This document shows, piece by piece, positions 15,501 to 25,042 of a stretch of 36,572 nt of DNA. Position 1 is the first letter of the stretch, and every line of letters starts with the position of its first letter. The position numbers and the translations under genes were made by a program. A model generated the notes under the pieces. That model ran no database searches. It saw only the letters and a list, made by a program, of their open reading frames with translations, and was not told the DNA's origin. Source of the DNA: Bacillus sp. FJAT-27445 (GTDB lineage Bacteria > Bacillota > Bacilli > Bacillales > Cytobacillaceae). The stretch is from assembly GCF_001510665.1 (NCBI RefSeq), contig NZ_LMTI01000002.1, forward strand, positions 119,641 through 156,212. Reading direction: 5' to 3'.

Positions 15501-16694
15501 TTATTGAATCAGCATTTTATTCGGGCCAATAGGCACTTTGTTTTCAACAGCTAAGTTAAACGGGCCCAATTGTTCGATCGGTGCGTTTTCAATCTTTACT
15601 CCCTTGAAACCGAACTCTTTTGCTGCCATTAAAATGGCCTCAAGAGATTGCCGGTTCTCAGGGCTATTTTCTAATTCAACATCATCAGCAAGCTTCAGGA
15701 ACAGTGTCTCACCATTGGGCGATACTTCCCTGATTTCGAGAGAAGGTGGAATGGATGCCAGAAAAAGTCCATCCTCGCTTCCGGTTTTCATAACATCGAG
15801 CGCTTTTGACACATCAGGGTATTGCTCTGGCGAAGGGACCAAGTAAGGCTGCTCGCGGCCATCCTGGCGGACCAAGAAATACGCTCTGTTCTTTTTTCTG
15901 TCAACCGTTTCTGTGCGTATATCTCCCATATGGGAAAGTGAAATGCCAGGATTACCATCCGTCATAAATTTTATTTTAGTAACCGAGCTGTTGGAGGCAA
16001 GGTTTTCGTTTAGGGAATCCATAAGGAGTCTTTCTGTTGTTGTACTTATTCCAAACTGGTGCCCGGCCGGTACATCAACTACGAGCGTATCCTCCCCTTC
16101 AAGGGAAAAATTAGCATTGAACGGATAGTAGTCATACAGGCCCCATTCCGTCTCCTTAAGGCTGGCCATTGCGGTATTAAAGTGATCGAGCCAGCTCTTT
16201 CCGCTCTCTTTTGGGACAGTGACACTGACGGGAACAAGATAGTTTACCCCCTTGTCCGGAACCCAAACTGTTACGGGAGCCTCATCTTCAGCTACCTCTT
16301 CTTCATAAAGAGCCAAAGCAGTTTCCTTTGATTCGTCTAATGCGATCCCCATTGTTTGATTAATATCGTTATTGGTGGCTGGTCCTTTTTTGCTGGCGAT
16401 TCCCATTTGGTCTCCCTCGCTGGCAGTTCCTGCAATTTCAGTTTCTTGCTTCTTTTCCAGGGCAACCTGGCTTCCCGGCTTTTCATTAAAAGCATTAGGA
16501 GAAATTAGCAAGAAAAGCAGGAATGCGGCAGCCACCGCCGCAAAGCCCGGCATAACAAGGGCTGTCCTACGCTTCTTCTTTATTTTCATGGAAACATTTT
16601 TATAAATGTCTCCCGGGTCGCGATCATCGGTTACCTTGGGCAAATATCGAATGCAATCTTCAACCTGTTTATCGCTCCACCCTCGCTTGTTCAT
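15501..16694 (-). CDS. rsiX: RsiX-type anti-sigma factor with GerMN-like domain
   Basis: Membrane-bound anti-sigma factor predicted to hold the ECF factor SigX. About 397 residues: cytoplasmic N-terminus (about 1-43), one transmembrane helix near 47-65, an acidic linker, then a large extracytoplasmic part with GerMN-like sequence (about 175-260, VPAGHQFGIST) and further C-terminal domain. Start is ATG 16694, eight nt after CGGAGGGAT; the in-frame TTG 16715 lies in that site. The start lies 26 nt inside the end of sigX, so the pair is coupled and made in balance. Location directly downstream of sigX and the res cluster matches B. subtilis. Confidence 0.93.
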   Translation of the reverse strand: MNKRGWSDKQVEDCIRYLPKVTDDRDPGDIYKNVSMKIKKKRRTALVMPGFAAVAAAFLLFLLISPNAFNEKPGSQVALEKKQETEIAGTASEGDQMGIASKKGPATNNDINQTMGIALDESKETALALYEEEVAEDEAPVTVWVPDKGVNYLVPVSVTVPKESGKSWLDHFNTAMASLKETEWGLYDYYPFNANFSLEGEDTLVVDVPAGHQFGISTTTERLLMDSLNENLASNSSVTKIKFMTDGNPGISLSHMGDIRTETVDRKKNRAYFLVRQDGREQPYLVPSPEQYPDVSKALDVMKTGSEDGLFLASIPPSLEIREVSPNGETLFLKLADDVELENSPENRQSLEAILMAAKEFGFKGVKIENAPIEQLGPFNLAVENKVPIGPNKMLIQ

Positions 16695-17220
16695 CCAAAT
16701 ATCCCTCCGTTTCAAAAAGCGATTCCATTTGGGCTTTCAGAACCTTTATGGCACGGTGCTGAGTTGTTTTCACCTTGCTCTCAGTCCACCCCAAGGCACT
16801 GGCAGTCTCCGTAATCGATAATTCGTGCAGGTATCTCATGATGATGACAGCCCGTTGGTCGACTGTACATACATCAAGACTTTTAAACATTCCTTTGACT
16901 TCTTCCCGTTGTATCGCGATCTCATCGGGCAAAGGCTGATCGTCCTTTACCTGCGCAGTCGACCAATCGAATTTTTCAAGGAGCTTCTGTTTCCAGCCCT
17001 TCTGCTTTCGAAAATGGTCAATCGCTACATTGCGGGCGATAGAGAACAGCCAGGTTTTTTCACTGCTCTTCCCCTCGAAACGCGAATAAGATTTTATAAC
17101 ACGGATATACACTTCCTGGACCAAGTCTTCGGCCTGTTCCTTACTGCGGACCATATAAAAAAGAAACTGAAATAAATCCTGGTGGTATTTTTTATAAAGC
17201 TCAGTAAAAACGGAGTCCAT
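16669..17220 (-). CDS. sigX: ECF RNA polymerase sigma factor SigX
   Basis: 183-residue ECF (group 4) sigma factor with region 2 at about 8-75 (DLFQFLFYMVRSKEQAEDLVQEV) and region 4 at about 115-165 with the helix-turn-helix ITETASALGWTESKVKTTQH. In B. subtilis SigX controls cell-envelope charge and cationic peptide resistance genes. ATG 17220 follows GGAGGAA. An ECF-type promoter of SigX class sits just upstream, indicating autoregulation, and rsiX follows with overlap. A terminator separates it from resE. Confidence 0.95.
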   Translation of the reverse strand: MDSVFTELYKKYHQDLFQFLFYMVRSKEQAEDLVQEVYIRVIKSYSRFEGKSSEKTWLFSIARNVAIDHFRKQKGWKQKLLEKFDWSTAQVKDDQPLPDEIAIQREEVKGMFKSLDVCTVDQRAVIIMRYLHELSITETASALGWTESKVKTTQHRAIKVLKAQMESLFETEGYLDEQARVER

Positions 17221-17248
17221 CCACTATTCCTCCCCGTTCATTAGTTTA

Positions 17249-17274
17249 GACGTGATTTGGAAAATAAAGTTACA
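17249..17274 (-). promoter_or_regulatory. SigX-type autoregulatory promoter
   Basis: Minus strand TGTAAC (17274-17269), 16-nt spacer, CGTC (17252-17249), about 29 nt before the sigX ATG. This is the -35/-10 pair expected for ECF sigma factors of the SigX/SigW group. Confidence 0.75.
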
Positions 17275-17306
17275 CCTTTAAATATAGTCCTTTCCGTAAT
17301 AAATTG

Positions 17307-17340
17307 AAAGAATAATGTTACAAATATATTTCAATTTATT
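17307..17340 (-). promoter_or_regulatory. Possible SigA promoter upstream of sigX
   Basis: The minus strand contains TTGAAT, a 17-nt A/T-rich spacer and TAACAT further upstream of the SigX-type promoter. It could give basal sigX transcription; the match is only fair. Confidence 0.4.
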
Positions 17341-17377
17341 CAAACCGTTGACAAAAAGTTTAAACTGTCTTTATACG

Positions 17378-17407
17378 AAAAATAGCCCGCACTTTAGGAG
17401 TGCAGGC
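17378..17407 (-). terminator. resE terminator
   Basis: Minus strand stem GCCTGCACT/AGTGCGGGC (one G-T pair), 5-nt loop, then TATTTTT. It separates the res genes from sigX-rsiX. Confidence 0.85.
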
Positions 17408-17458
17408 AAAATGTTTCCCATGTAACAAGATTAAACGGCATAGTTCTCGGAATAATTC

Positions 17459-19237
17459 TTATTTTCGAGAAATAAAGAAGGAAAATGTCGTTCCTTGGCC
17501 AACCTTGCTCTGAACGGATATATGTCCTTTATGGGCTTCTATGATATTTTTCACAATTGCAAGCCCAAGGCCAGTCCCCGCTCTTCCCCGTGTCCGTGCC
17601 TTATCCGCCTTATAGAAACGTTCAAAAACAAAGGGCAGGTCTTCCTCAGGTATACCTGATCCAGAATCAGCAACCTGTACCTGAAGCCCGCGCTCATCGC
17701 CCTGGACAACAACATCGACAATCCCGTCTTTTGGAGTATGCCTCATTGCATTATCAATCAGGTTGGTTAGAACCTGTTCAATCCTATCGGCATCCAGCGG
17801 AAAATAATAATCGGGTTTGTTCGCTCCAAAGGTTAGGTGGACTTCATTTTCTTTAGCCAGTCCCTGGAATTTTCGAATAATCTTTGCAATAAAGGAAGGA
17901 ACATTTATTTCCTCCACATTCAGTTGGATATGTCCTGCCTCCAGTCGCGAAAGGTCGAGCAATTCATTTACAAGCCGACCCATTCTTAACGATTCATCGT
18001 AAATAACCTTTGCCATTTCCTTTTTCTCTTCATCGGAACCCGCAATATCATCCACAATCGCTTCACTGTATCCCTGGAGCATGGAAATCGGTGTCCTTAA
18101 TTCGTGGGACACATTTGCTATGAAATCTTCACGGAGTTTGTCAAGCTTCCGTTCCTCAGTCATATCCCTGATGACCGCAACAGCGCCCCGGATGAACTTC
18201 GAACTATAGAGTGGGGTAACCAGGATGACCCAATGCCTTCCCATCATCGACAATTCGCCAACCTGCTCTTTTTCAGTGTCGACTGCTTGCTGGAATAATT
18301 CCATTACTTTCGATGGAATTTCTTCCGAACTGGCCGATTCGGTCCCACTGTCATAATACCAATTTTGTAAAAAGCGTTCACCTGGGGGATTTGTAATAAG
18401 GATTGTTCCGTCCCTATTAAAAGTTATTACCCCATCCGCCATTGACCGGAGTATGCTGGCAAGCTGCTCCTTTTCCTGATTTAGGGCATTCATATTGAAT
18501 TTAAGCTGCCTGGCCATCTGGTTGAAAGCAGTCGCCAGTTCCCCAATCTCATCATGCGTCAAAATCGGTACTTTCGTATCGAACTTGCCCCTGGCCACTT
18601 CAAACGCTGCTTCCCTCATTTTCCTTAATGGCGCTGTAATCCTTGTCGAAAGGAAGAAAGCGAAAATTGTAGTAAGGACAATGGCAACTCCAGCTACAAG
18701 AATGATAAACTTAGTTGTCGACCTAGTAGTTTCCTTGATGGCGCTGGTCGATTGATAAACAAAAACAGCACCGTCTTCTTTTTCGGATATACTTAAAGGA
18801 ACACCGATGATTGAGTAATTTTCACTCTCTTCGGCATATTTTGAAGTAAGAGTTGAAACCTTTCTCGCGGTCTGTCCCTCTTTTATTACCTTTGAAAAAT
18901 CAGGATCATTGTAAATATCGGACAGGCTGAGCCGATTATCCGGATCCGTATTGGGAGAATAATAAACCTCATCCTGTCCTTTTATAATGACAGCCTTCGT
19001 GACATTGTCCAATATCTCCCACGATATTTCCAAACCGACACTCGTATCATCATGTTCGTGTTTTTCCAGAACGCGGGCAATCTTTTCGGCTGTATCAGTC
19101 ATTTTTGTCCTTGTGTCCATAATGCTGTAGTTTTCAAAAAATTCAAGCAGCATAACTGTCAATATAAACAGGACAAAGGATACTAGCAAAAGGATGGTAA
19201 ACCACAGTTTACCTACAACACTTCTAAGCAGGATCAT
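17459..19237 (-). CDS. resE: Sensor histidine kinase ResE
   Basis: Membrane kinase of 592 residues that phosphorylates ResD in response to oxygen limitation and nitric oxide in B. subtilis. Domains: transmembrane helix 1 (about 11-31), extracytoplasmic sensor (32-174), helix 2 (about 176-197), HAMP (198-250), PAS-like domain (about 255-360), dimerisation/phosphoacceptor domain with NVSHELRTP (H378), and HATPase with N, G1 (DSGSGIP) and G2 (GTGLGL) boxes. ATG overlaps the resD stop by 4 nt (ATGA), so the two are coupled. Length and order match the B. subtilis gene (589 residues). Confidence 0.95.
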   Translation of the reverse strand: MILLRSVVGKLWFTILLLVSFVLFILTVMLLEFFENYSIMDTRTKMTDTAEKIARVLEKHEHDDTSVGLEISWEILDNVTKAVIIKGQDEVYYSPNTDPDNRLSLSDIYNDPDFSKVIKEGQTARKVSTLTSKYAEESENYSIIGVPLSISEKEDGAVFVYQSTSAIKETTRSTTKFIILVAGVAIVLTTIFAFFLSTRITAPLRKMREAAFEVARGKFDTKVPILTHDEIGELATAFNQMARQLKFNMNALNQEKEQLASILRSMADGVITFNRDGTILITNPPGERFLQNWYYDSGTESASSEEIPSKVMELFQQAVDTEKEQVGELSMMGRHWVILVTPLYSSKFIRGAVAVIRDMTEERKLDKLREDFIANVSHELRTPISMLQGYSEAIVDDIAGSDEEKKEMAKVIYDESLRMGRLVNELLDLSRLEAGHIQLNVEEINVPSFIAKIIRKFQGLAKENEVHLTFGANKPDYYFPLDADRIEQVLTNLIDNAMRHTPKDGIVDVVVQGDERGLQVQVADSGSGIPEEDLPFVFERFYKADKARTRGRAGTGLGLAIVKNIIEAHKGHISVQSKVGQGTTFSFFISRK

Positions 19238-19950
19238 TCATTCACGACCTCGAACTTGTACCCCACTCCCCATACTGTAACAATCATTCTGGCAGCCTGC
19301 TCGGACACTTTGTTTAGTTTTTCCCTCAGGCGTTTTACATGGGTGTCGACTGTTCGCAGGTCACCAAAAAATTCATAATGCCATACCTCTTTTAACAGTT
19401 GTTCCCGATCGAATACCTTGTCTGGGGATTTAGCCAGGAAATAGAGAAGCTCGTATTCTTTAGGTGTAAGGCTGACTTCCCTTCCATCTGCTGTAACACG
19501 GTGAGCATCATTGTCAATTGTTAAATGAGGAAAAACGATGACGTCTTTTGTTACTGTATCCGTCGCGAGGTAGCTTGTCTGAGAAGAGCGGCGCAGCAGC
19601 GCTTTGACCCTTAAGACTACCTCCCTTGGGCTGAATGGCTTTACGATATAGTCATCAGTACCTACTTCAAAACCCTGGACCCGGTTCACTTCTTCACCTT
19701 TGGCTGTCAGCATGATTACAGGCGTAGACTTCTTTTCCCTTAGCTCTCTGCACACTTCGATACCATCTTTGCCGGGCATCATTAAATCAAGCAAAATTAC
19801 ATCATAGTCATTCGCAAAGGCTTTAGCCAAGGCTTCATTCCCATCCTCCGCCTCATCAATGATAAAGTCTTCACGCTCTAGATACATTTTCAAAAGCCTG
19901 CGGATGCGTTCCTCATCATCAACCACCAAAATTTTTACGTCTTTTTCCAT
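19234..19950 (-). CDS. resD: Response regulator ResD
   Basis: OmpR/PhoB-family regulator of 238 residues: receiver domain with DD at 11-12 and phosphoacceptor D55 in LLDLMMPG, conserved Lys in VKPFSP, and a C-terminal winged helix (about 135-236, [17 protein letters not shown]). It activates respiration and anaerobic genes. Start is ATG 19950 after GGGGGGA; the earlier in-frame ATG 19965 lies on that site. A gap of about 185 bp with a palindrome separates it from resC, so resDE may have its own promoter in addition to read-through from resABC. Confidence 0.95.
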   Translation of the reverse strand: MEKDVKILVVDDEERIRRLLKMYLEREDFIIDEAEDGNEALAKAFANDYDVILLDLMMPGKDGIEVCRELREKKSTPVIMLTAKGEEVNRVQGFEVGTDDYIVKPFSPREVVLRVKALLRRSSQTSYLATDTVTKDVIVFPHLTIDNDAHRVTADGREVSLTPKEYELLYFLAKSPDKVFDREQLLKEVWHYEFFGDLRTVDTHVKRLREKLNKVSEQAARMIVTVWGVGYKFEVVNE

Positions 19951-20039
19951 TAAAAATCCCCCCATGCAAATAGTTTACAAAATTATTCGAAAGTTGCCAA
20001 ATTTTATAAGCCCCAGCATTTGCATGCGCGGCTTTTAGT

Positions 20040-20054
20040 ATAGCAGACTGCTAT
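20040..20054. promoter_or_regulatory. Palindrome and possible -10 in the resC-resD gap
   Basis: ATAGCAG-A-CTGCTAT is a perfect 7-bp palindrome. On the minus strand it runs into TATACT, a good -10 without a clear -35, about 85 nt before resD. It may mark a regulated resDE promoter. Confidence 0.35.
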
Positions 20055-20134
20055 GGGGCAAGGGGTTTGATTATTTTCTGAATGTACTGCCCCAAAACCA
20101 AGTTCTTGCTTAATTTGACGCGGTTTTCCTTTTT

Positions 20135-21301
20135 TTATGAGCCGGCATACGAATGGAGCCCGGCGAGAACTAGATTAACGGCAATCAGGTTAAACATGAT
20201 AATCACAAATCCGATTACTGCCAGCCACGCAGACTTCTCCCCATGCCACCCTTTTGAAAGCCTTAAATGAAGGAAAGCGGCATAAAACAGCCAGGTAATC
20301 AATGCCCAAACTTCCTTTGGATCCCAGCCCCAGAATCTTGTCCAGGCAATTTGTGCCCAAATCATCGCGAATATTAGACCTCCAAGGGTAAATACCGGAA
20401 AGCCTATCAGAACAGAGCGATAACTTACTTCATCCATTAAATCAAGATTAATATTTTTAACAAGCGGCTGTAGGGCCGCAGAAATCCTTTTTCTAATCAA
20501 AAGCCTTATCAAGCCGTATAGCACGATTCCGCCCAATAGCGACCAAATGACGGTATTCAATTTCTTCGCATTGATTAAGGCGGGCATTTCAACAGCAGGT
20601 TTCATTTTGCCTTCTGTCAGAAGCTCCCCTTCATGCGGTCCGACTAGGGCGGGAAGATGGTATTCGGCAACAGACTCTATGCCGGACTTTTCGACCCAGT
20701 TGAATTTCGCCTCATATCCCGCTGAAGAAAATCCGATGGATATGGCAATAAAACCAAGCACACATATCATCGAGAACATGACCGATTCAAGCCAGAAAGT
20801 CCTTTTGCCCGAAACGGATTGGTCAATCACCTTGAGAAGGTAAATCACGCCCGCCCCAAAGCTTATAGCTAAAATTGCTTCCCCGATAGCCACTGTTATT
20901 ACATGGATATACAGCCAATCACTTTTCAAAGCCGGTATGAGCGGGCTGATGTCCCTAGGGAACATGCTCGCATAGGCAATGACCAAAAGTGCGACCGGCA
21001 TTGTGAAAAGCCCCAATAATGCTGATTTATAAATAAAATAAATGATGATGAATGCGCCAACAAGAGCCATTCCAAAAAATGTCGTAAATTCGAACAGATT
21101 GCTGACCGGAGCATGCCCGGCCACAATCCATCTAGTAATGAAATAGCCTAGCTGGGCGACGAACCCCACTATCGAAGACGCAATAGCGAGGGTTCTCCAT
21201 TTGGATTTCATTTCTGTTTTGATTGACCCACCAAACAAAAATGTGGCAATCAAATATAATATAAACGCTATATAAAGCAAATTACTGCTTAGTGCCGCCA
21301 A
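20135..21301 (-). CDS. resC: ResC, cytochrome c synthase subunit (CcsA family)
   Basis: Polytopic heme-handling protein of about 388 residues that with ResB attaches heme to apocytochrome c on the outer face of the membrane (system II). The tryptophan-rich heme motif [14 protein letters not shown] lies near the C-terminus, with flanking histidines in the helices. The start is a TTG at 21301 (protein begins MAALSSN), after GGAGAGGCGG; this agrees with the N-terminus of homologues, whereas upstream in-frame starts would add a basic tail. It overlaps the 3' end of resB by 20 nt. Eight or so membrane helices are visible. Confidence 0.92.
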   Translation of the reverse strand: MAALSSNLLYIAFILYLIATFLFGGSIKTEMKSKWRTLAIASSIVGFVAQLGYFITRWIVAGHAPVSNLFEFTTFFGMALVGAFIIIYFIYKSALLGLFTMPVALLVIAYASMFPRDISPLIPALKSDWLYIHVITVAIGEAILAISFGAGVIYLLKVIDQSVSGKRTFWLESVMFSMICVLGFIAISIGFSSAGYEAKFNWVEKSGIESVAEYHLPALVGPHEGELLTEGKMKPAVEMPALINAKKLNTVIWSLLGGIVLYGLIRLLIRKRISAALQPLVKNINLDLMDEVSYRSVLIGFPVFTLGGLIFAMIWAQIAWTRFWGWDPKEVWALITWLFYAAFLHLRLSKGWHGEKSAWLAVIGFVIIMFNLIAVNLVLAGLHSYAGS

Positions 21302-22937
21302 GTTCCGCCTCTCCTTCCGGGTTGCTTTCCTGAAGCTGGTCTTCAGGAATTTTAATTGCCGTATTGTCAAAGACCTTGCCTATTTCCCGCTTGAGTCCAT
21401 GCCAGTTTTTATTTGTATGGGCCGCAATCCAAATATCCCCATTCCTTCTCTGAACCCAAATTCTCCTGTGGTTCCAGTAAGCTCCCTGGACGACACCGAA
21501 CATGAAAATGAAGCCTCCGAGCCCAAAAAGCCAGAGCGTCCTGTCTTTCCGGACTGTCAAGGCGGAGACATTCTTTGTTTCAGCAGCCATGAATTGCATT
21601 TTGTACTTATTCTTCCCTTCAGGCTCAATTGTTTGCCTAATTGCGGCAAAACTGACCTCGCCTTCCGGTTTATCTGGGGTAATCATTTTAAACACGAACG
21701 CCGGGTTATTCGGAATTCGCGACTTCGTGTCTGGCTCCCCGTCTTCGCCAAATTCGAAATCGGGATAATAGCCAAGAAGACGTACCTTGTAGCCATTCCC
21801 TAAATCATAGATTTTTTCTGGTTCATACAAGTCTATCTTTATATCACCAAACGATTTCCCCGTGTCTTTTTCAGTCAGCGAAAAAGACATGGTATTTAAC
21901 TCATTTAGCTTATAATCAACCTGATAGAGGGCAAATCCTTCAAACTTCAAAGGTTCATTGACCCTAATCTCATAGTCTTTCACTTTATCAAGCATAGGCT
22001 TTTCACCAGGCAGTGATTCGGATGACTTTTTGTAAAGGACAACATTGGATTGATAGGTTTTCGCAACAGTCCCAGCCCTTTCAAGGGACTCGCGAAATAC
22101 CTCGTCATCCTTGTCCTTATCGTACACCTCGAGAATAAATTGGTTGTTTTTTAGATAATATTCGTTTTCGGTACCCGGGATGGCCTTTGTTTCCCCTTCC
22201 CGGATCCAAAGAATATTATCAATATACATTCCTGGGACAAAACGGAGGATACCGCCAATGAGGAAAATGATTAAACCGACATGGTTAACATAAGGGCCCC
22301 ATCTGGAAAAGCGGCCTTTCTCAGCAAGCAGATTCCCGTTTTCTTCCCTGACCTCGTATTTTTTCGAGGCAAGGTTCTTTTTGACGGCGGCAAAGGTTTC
22401 TTCGTTTGACGCCCCTTCCGTAATTCCAAAAAGCCTTTGTTTTTTTAGAAAGCCGTCATTCCGAGTGACCCTTTGGGCACTCAAAGCCCGATAGAGCGGA
22501 ATGACCCTGTCTAGGCTGCAGATGACAAGCGAGATTCCTATCATTGCAATCAGGATGAGGTACCACCAGGAACTGTACATGTTATGGAAGCCAAGTACAT
22601 AATAAATTTTACCCGGCCATCCATATTGGTCCTCATAATATTCCCCCGCAGGCATAATGGGAGGTATGTACATTTCCTGCGGGAAGATTGTACCTATCGC
22701 AGACGCCACCAAGGTAATGATAATCAGCCAAACCCCGACTTTTACTGAAGAAAAAAAGTTCCATATTTTATCGACTATTGTTTTGTTATAGGTCTGCGAG
22801 CGGCGCGAACTTCCTTCATAGCGCATGTCATGCAATTTTTCCTCTGCCGCAGCCTGGTCGAGCGCCATTCCGCATGCCTCGCAAAGCACTGTCCCATGTG
22901 GATTCACATGGCCGCACTCACACTTAACATCCTTCAT
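21282..22937 (-). CDS. resB: ResB, cytochrome c biogenesis protein
   Basis: 551-residue partner of ResC in system II cytochrome c maturation (Ccs1 family). The N-terminus carries a zinc-ribbon-like CECG...CEACG motif (residues 6-8 and 19-22). Membrane helices follow near 68-88, 120-140 and 215-235, then a large external domain (about 240-450) and a last helix near 465-485. ATG 22937 follows GGGAG. It is 12 bp after resA and overlaps resC, forming one translational unit. Confidence 0.94.
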   Translation of the reverse strand: MKDVKCECGHVNPHGTVLCEACGMALDQAAAEEKLHDMRYEGSSRRSQTYNKTIVDKIWNFFSSVKVGVWLIIITLVASAIGTIFPQEMYIPPIMPAGEYYEDQYGWPGKIYYVLGFHNMYSSWWYLILIAMIGISLVICSLDRVIPLYRALSAQRVTRNDGFLKKQRLFGITEGASNEETFAAVKKNLASKKYEVREENGNLLAEKGRFSRWGPYVNHVGLIIFLIGGILRFVPGMYIDNILWIREGETKAIPGTENEYYLKNNQFILEVYDKDKDDEVFRESLERAGTVAKTYQSNVVLYKKSSESLPGEKPMLDKVKDYEIRVNEPLKFEGFALYQVDYKLNELNTMSFSLTEKDTGKSFGDIKIDLYEPEKIYDLGNGYKVRLLGYYPDFEFGEDGEPDTKSRIPNNPAFVFKMITPDKPEGEVSFAAIRQTIEPEGKNKYKMQFMAAETKNVSALTVRKDRTLWLFGLGGFIFMFGVVQGAYWNHRRIWVQRRNGDIWIAAHTNKNWHGLKREIGKVFDNTAIKIPEDQLQESNPEGEAELGGTKQ

Positions 22938-22949
22938 TTTAAAAACTCC

Positions 22950-23483
22950 CTATTTCTTTTCAGGTTGAATGCTTGCCATAAATTCCTTAACTGCTTGTTC
23001 CGTCAATTGCCCTGTATGATACCTGACAATTTTGCCATCCTTGTCCACAAGGAATGTCGCAGGGAGCTGGCCAACGCCATAGGCATTCATTACCTGGCTG
23101 TTTTTATCAAGTGGAATAGGAAACGAAAGGCCATATCTATCCGCGAAACTTTCCACGGCAACATTTGACTCGTTAATGTTAACAGCTAGAACCTGTACCC
23201 CTTTGTCTTTAAATTCCTTATATTGATTGTTGATATAAGGCATTTCCTCTTCGCATGGCTTGCACCATGTGCCCCAAAAATTCAGGAAGACTCCCTGGCC
23301 CTTATAATCTGAAAGCCTATGTGTGTTTCCTTCTAGGTCTGTGAGGACAAAATCTGGTGCCATGTCTCCGGTTTTGGCCCTCGTGCGTTCTTCTTTAGTG
23401 AAATTCGCAAAAAGAGTGTAGGCTACGGCACTAGCCAAAAGCACCAAAATGATTGCCCTTATCGCCAACCGCCGTTTTTTCAT
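22950..23483 (-). CDS. resA: ResA, membrane-anchored thiol-disulfide oxidoreductase
   Basis: Extracytoplasmic thioredoxin-like protein of 177 residues that reduces the heme-binding cysteines of apocytochrome c. One N-terminal helix (about 7-28) anchors it; the thioredoxin fold follows. The active site is C74-K-P-C77 and the conserved acidic residue E80 is present. Compared with the CEPCKKE of B. subtilis ResA, this site reads CKPCEEE, a charge exchange between positions 75 and 78. ATG 23483 follows GGGGGAA. First gene of resABC with its own promoter region. Confidence 0.95.
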   Translation of the reverse strand: MKKRRLAIRAIILVLLASAVAYTLFANFTKEERTRAKTGDMAPDFVLTDLEGNTHRLSDYKGQGVFLNFWGTWCKPCEEEMPYINNQYKEFKDKGVQVLAVNINESNVAVESFADRYGLSFPIPLDKNSQVMNAYGVGQLPATFLVDKDGKIVRYHTGQLTEQAVKEFMASIQPEKK

Positions 23484-23518
23484 TTAAATTCCCCCAAAAT
23501 CCATACATGTTCTGATAA

Positions 23519-23524
23519 ATTATA
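23519..23524 (-). promoter_or_regulatory. Extended -10 promoter of resA
   Basis: Minus strand TGTTATAAT, an extended -10 about 35 nt before the resA ATG; no good -35. Confidence 0.6.
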
Positions 23525-23546
23525 ACACTTTTCACCATACTCACTG

Positions 23547-23560
23547 TGTAAACGTTTTGG
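23547..23560. promoter_or_regulatory. cre-like site upstream of resA
   Basis: TGTAAACGTTTTGG matches TGWAANCGNTNWCA at 12 of 14 positions. It lies just upstream of the resA -10. TTGTGACA, resembling half of a ResD/Fnr-type site, follows at about 23564-23571. Confidence 0.35.
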
Positions 23561-23574
23561 AAATTGTGACAGAT

Positions 23575-24312
23575 TTATGAATTCTTTCTGTCTGTTTTCA
23601 TTGCGAGTGCTCTTAATTGCTTTACTTCATGTGGTGTAAGCTCCCTCATTTCCCCTGCCTTTAGGCCGCCAAGGGTCAAAAAACCATACCGTTCTCGCTT
23701 TAATTTACTGACAGGATGTCCAATTGCTTCAAACATCCGCCTTACTTGCCTGTTCCTGCCTTCGTGGATTGCAATTTCAATGATGGCAGTTTGCTTTTTT
23801 TTCTCGCTCGATAACATCTTTACTCTAGCGGGTGCAGTTTTTCCATCTTCAAGCCTGATACCTTTTTCAAGCTTCCGAAGGGCTTCCTTTTGGGGAATTC
23901 CCTCTGTTTTCGCAACATACACCTTATCAATTTCACTTCTAGGGTGCATAAGCAAATTCGCAAAATCGCCATCATTCGTCAGTAGAAGGAGGCCTGATGT
24001 ATCATAGTCCAGCCTTCCTATCGGAAAAATTCTTTCTTTAATGTCAGGAAAAAAGTCTGTTACAGCCTTCCTTCCCTTCTCATCCTTGACCGTAGATATA
24101 ACCCCACGCGGCTTATAAAATAAGAAATAAACTGGTTCTTCACGCTGGATTTGGACCTCTTCCACTTCCACTTTGTCAGAAGGAGATACTTTTACTCCAA
24201 GTTCTGTAATGACTTTTCCATTAACTTTGACTTTTCCGCCCGTGATCAGGTCTTCGGCTTTCCTTCTTGATGCGATTCCGGCCCGGGCTATTACCTTTTG
24301 TAATCTTTCCAT
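23575..24312 (-). CDS. rluB: 23S rRNA pseudouridine synthase RluB
   Basis: 245 residues: an N-terminal S4 RNA-binding domain (about 1-50, ARAGIASRRKAEDLI) and a RsuA/RluB catalytic domain with GRLDYDTSGLLLL, catalytic Asp 102, and the conserved GRNRQVRRM segment. It converts a uridine of 23S rRNA (position 2605 in E. coli numbering) to pseudouridine. ATG 24312 follows GAGGTGG. It sits between spmB and resA as in B. subtilis, but is isolated by the spmB terminator on one side and a promoter of its own with an unusual inverted repeat. Confidence 0.94.
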   Translation of the reverse strand: MERLQKVIARAGIASRRKAEDLITGGKVKVNGKVITELGVKVSPSDKVEVEEVQIQREEPVYFLFYKPRGVISTVKDEKGRKAVTDFFPDIKERIFPIGRLDYDTSGLLLLTNDGDFANLLMHPRSEIDKVYVAKTEGIPQKEALRKLEKGIRLEDGKTAPARVKMLSSEKKKQTAIIEIAIHEGRNRQVRRMFEAIGHPVSKLKRERYGFLTLGGLKAGEMRELTPHEVKQLRALAMKTDRKNS

Positions 24313-24339
24313 CTATGCCACCTCAATAACTTCTCCATA

Positions 24340-24378
24340 ATTATAGTGAAATTGTGTCTAATGAATTATGACACAATT
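24340..24378 (-). promoter_or_regulatory. rluB promoter with overlapping 9-bp inverted repeat
   Basis: TATAAT at 24345-24340 on the minus strand serves as -10. Instead of a good -35 there is a perfect inverted repeat AATTGTGTC (24350-24358) and GACACAATT (24370-24378) with an 11-nt spacer, covering the -35 region. Half-site centres are 20 bp apart, as for a dimeric regulator. Confidence 0.5.
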
Positions 24379-24457
24379 CCTGCCGATTTCAAAGTTTCAG
24401 TGTCATTCTTGATAATTGGCGGCTCTCACGGATCACCCAATCGGGAAATAAAAAACA

Positions 24458-24493
24458 GAAAAAACCCGACCGGTAAAGAAGCAGGCTGGGTTT
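24458..24493 (-). terminator. spmB terminator
   Basis: Minus strand AACCC/GGGTT stem extended by GCC/GGT after one mismatch, followed by TTTTTT. Confidence 0.75.
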
Positions 24494-24510
24494 CCGATTC
24501 TTTATAAAAT

Positions 24511-25038
24511 TTAAAAAATCAGCAATGCTACCGTGATGGCCACGATTATGCCAAACACATCCGCCAGTAAGCCTACCTTTAGGGCATCGCCCATTTTACG
24601 GATGCCGACCGAGCCGAAATAAACGGTAAGAACATAAAAGGTTGTATCTGTACTGCCCTGAAGGATAGATGCCAGGCGGCCAGCAAACGAATCTGGACCA
24701 TAGGTTGCGATGAGATCACTTGTCAAACCAAGCGCCGCCGTACCTGAAATAGGGCGGATCAACGCCAACGGGACAATTTCTGGAGGCAGCCCCATCTCCC
24801 CCAGCCAGGGACGGATCCATCCTGTCAGGGCATCAAGAGCTCCGGACGCCCTAAAAATGGAAACCGAGACAAGCATACCTACTAGGAAAGGAATAATCGA
24901 AACAGCAATTTTTATTCCTTCTTTTCCACCATCGACAAAGCTCTCATAGGTAGGTATTTGCTTAAACGTTCCATAAAGAAGGATGGCTCCTATCGTTAGA
25001 GGGATAAACCAAAGCGATATATCTGCAATTGCTCCCAT
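24511..25038 (-). CDS. spmB: Spore maturation protein SpmB
   Basis: 175-residue membrane protein (nucleoside-recognition/Gate domain) needed with SpmA and DacB for proper spore core dehydration in B. subtilis. Helices at about 6-24, 44-63, and further hydrophobic segments to the C-terminus; the conserved IRPISGTAALG segment is present. It starts 4 bp after the spmA stop with AAAGGGTGA just before, so it is the last gene of dacB-spmA-spmB and is followed by a terminator. Confidence 0.95.
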   Translation of the reverse strand: MGAIADISLWFIPLTIGAILLYGTFKQIPTYESFVDGGKEGIKIAVSIIPFLVGMLVSVSIFRASGALDALTGWIRPWLGEMGLPPEIVPLALIRPISGTAALGLTSDLIATYGPDSFAGRLASILQGSTDTTFYVLTVYFGSVGIRKMGDALKVGLLADVFGIIVAITVALLIF

Positions 25039-25042
25039 CTCA

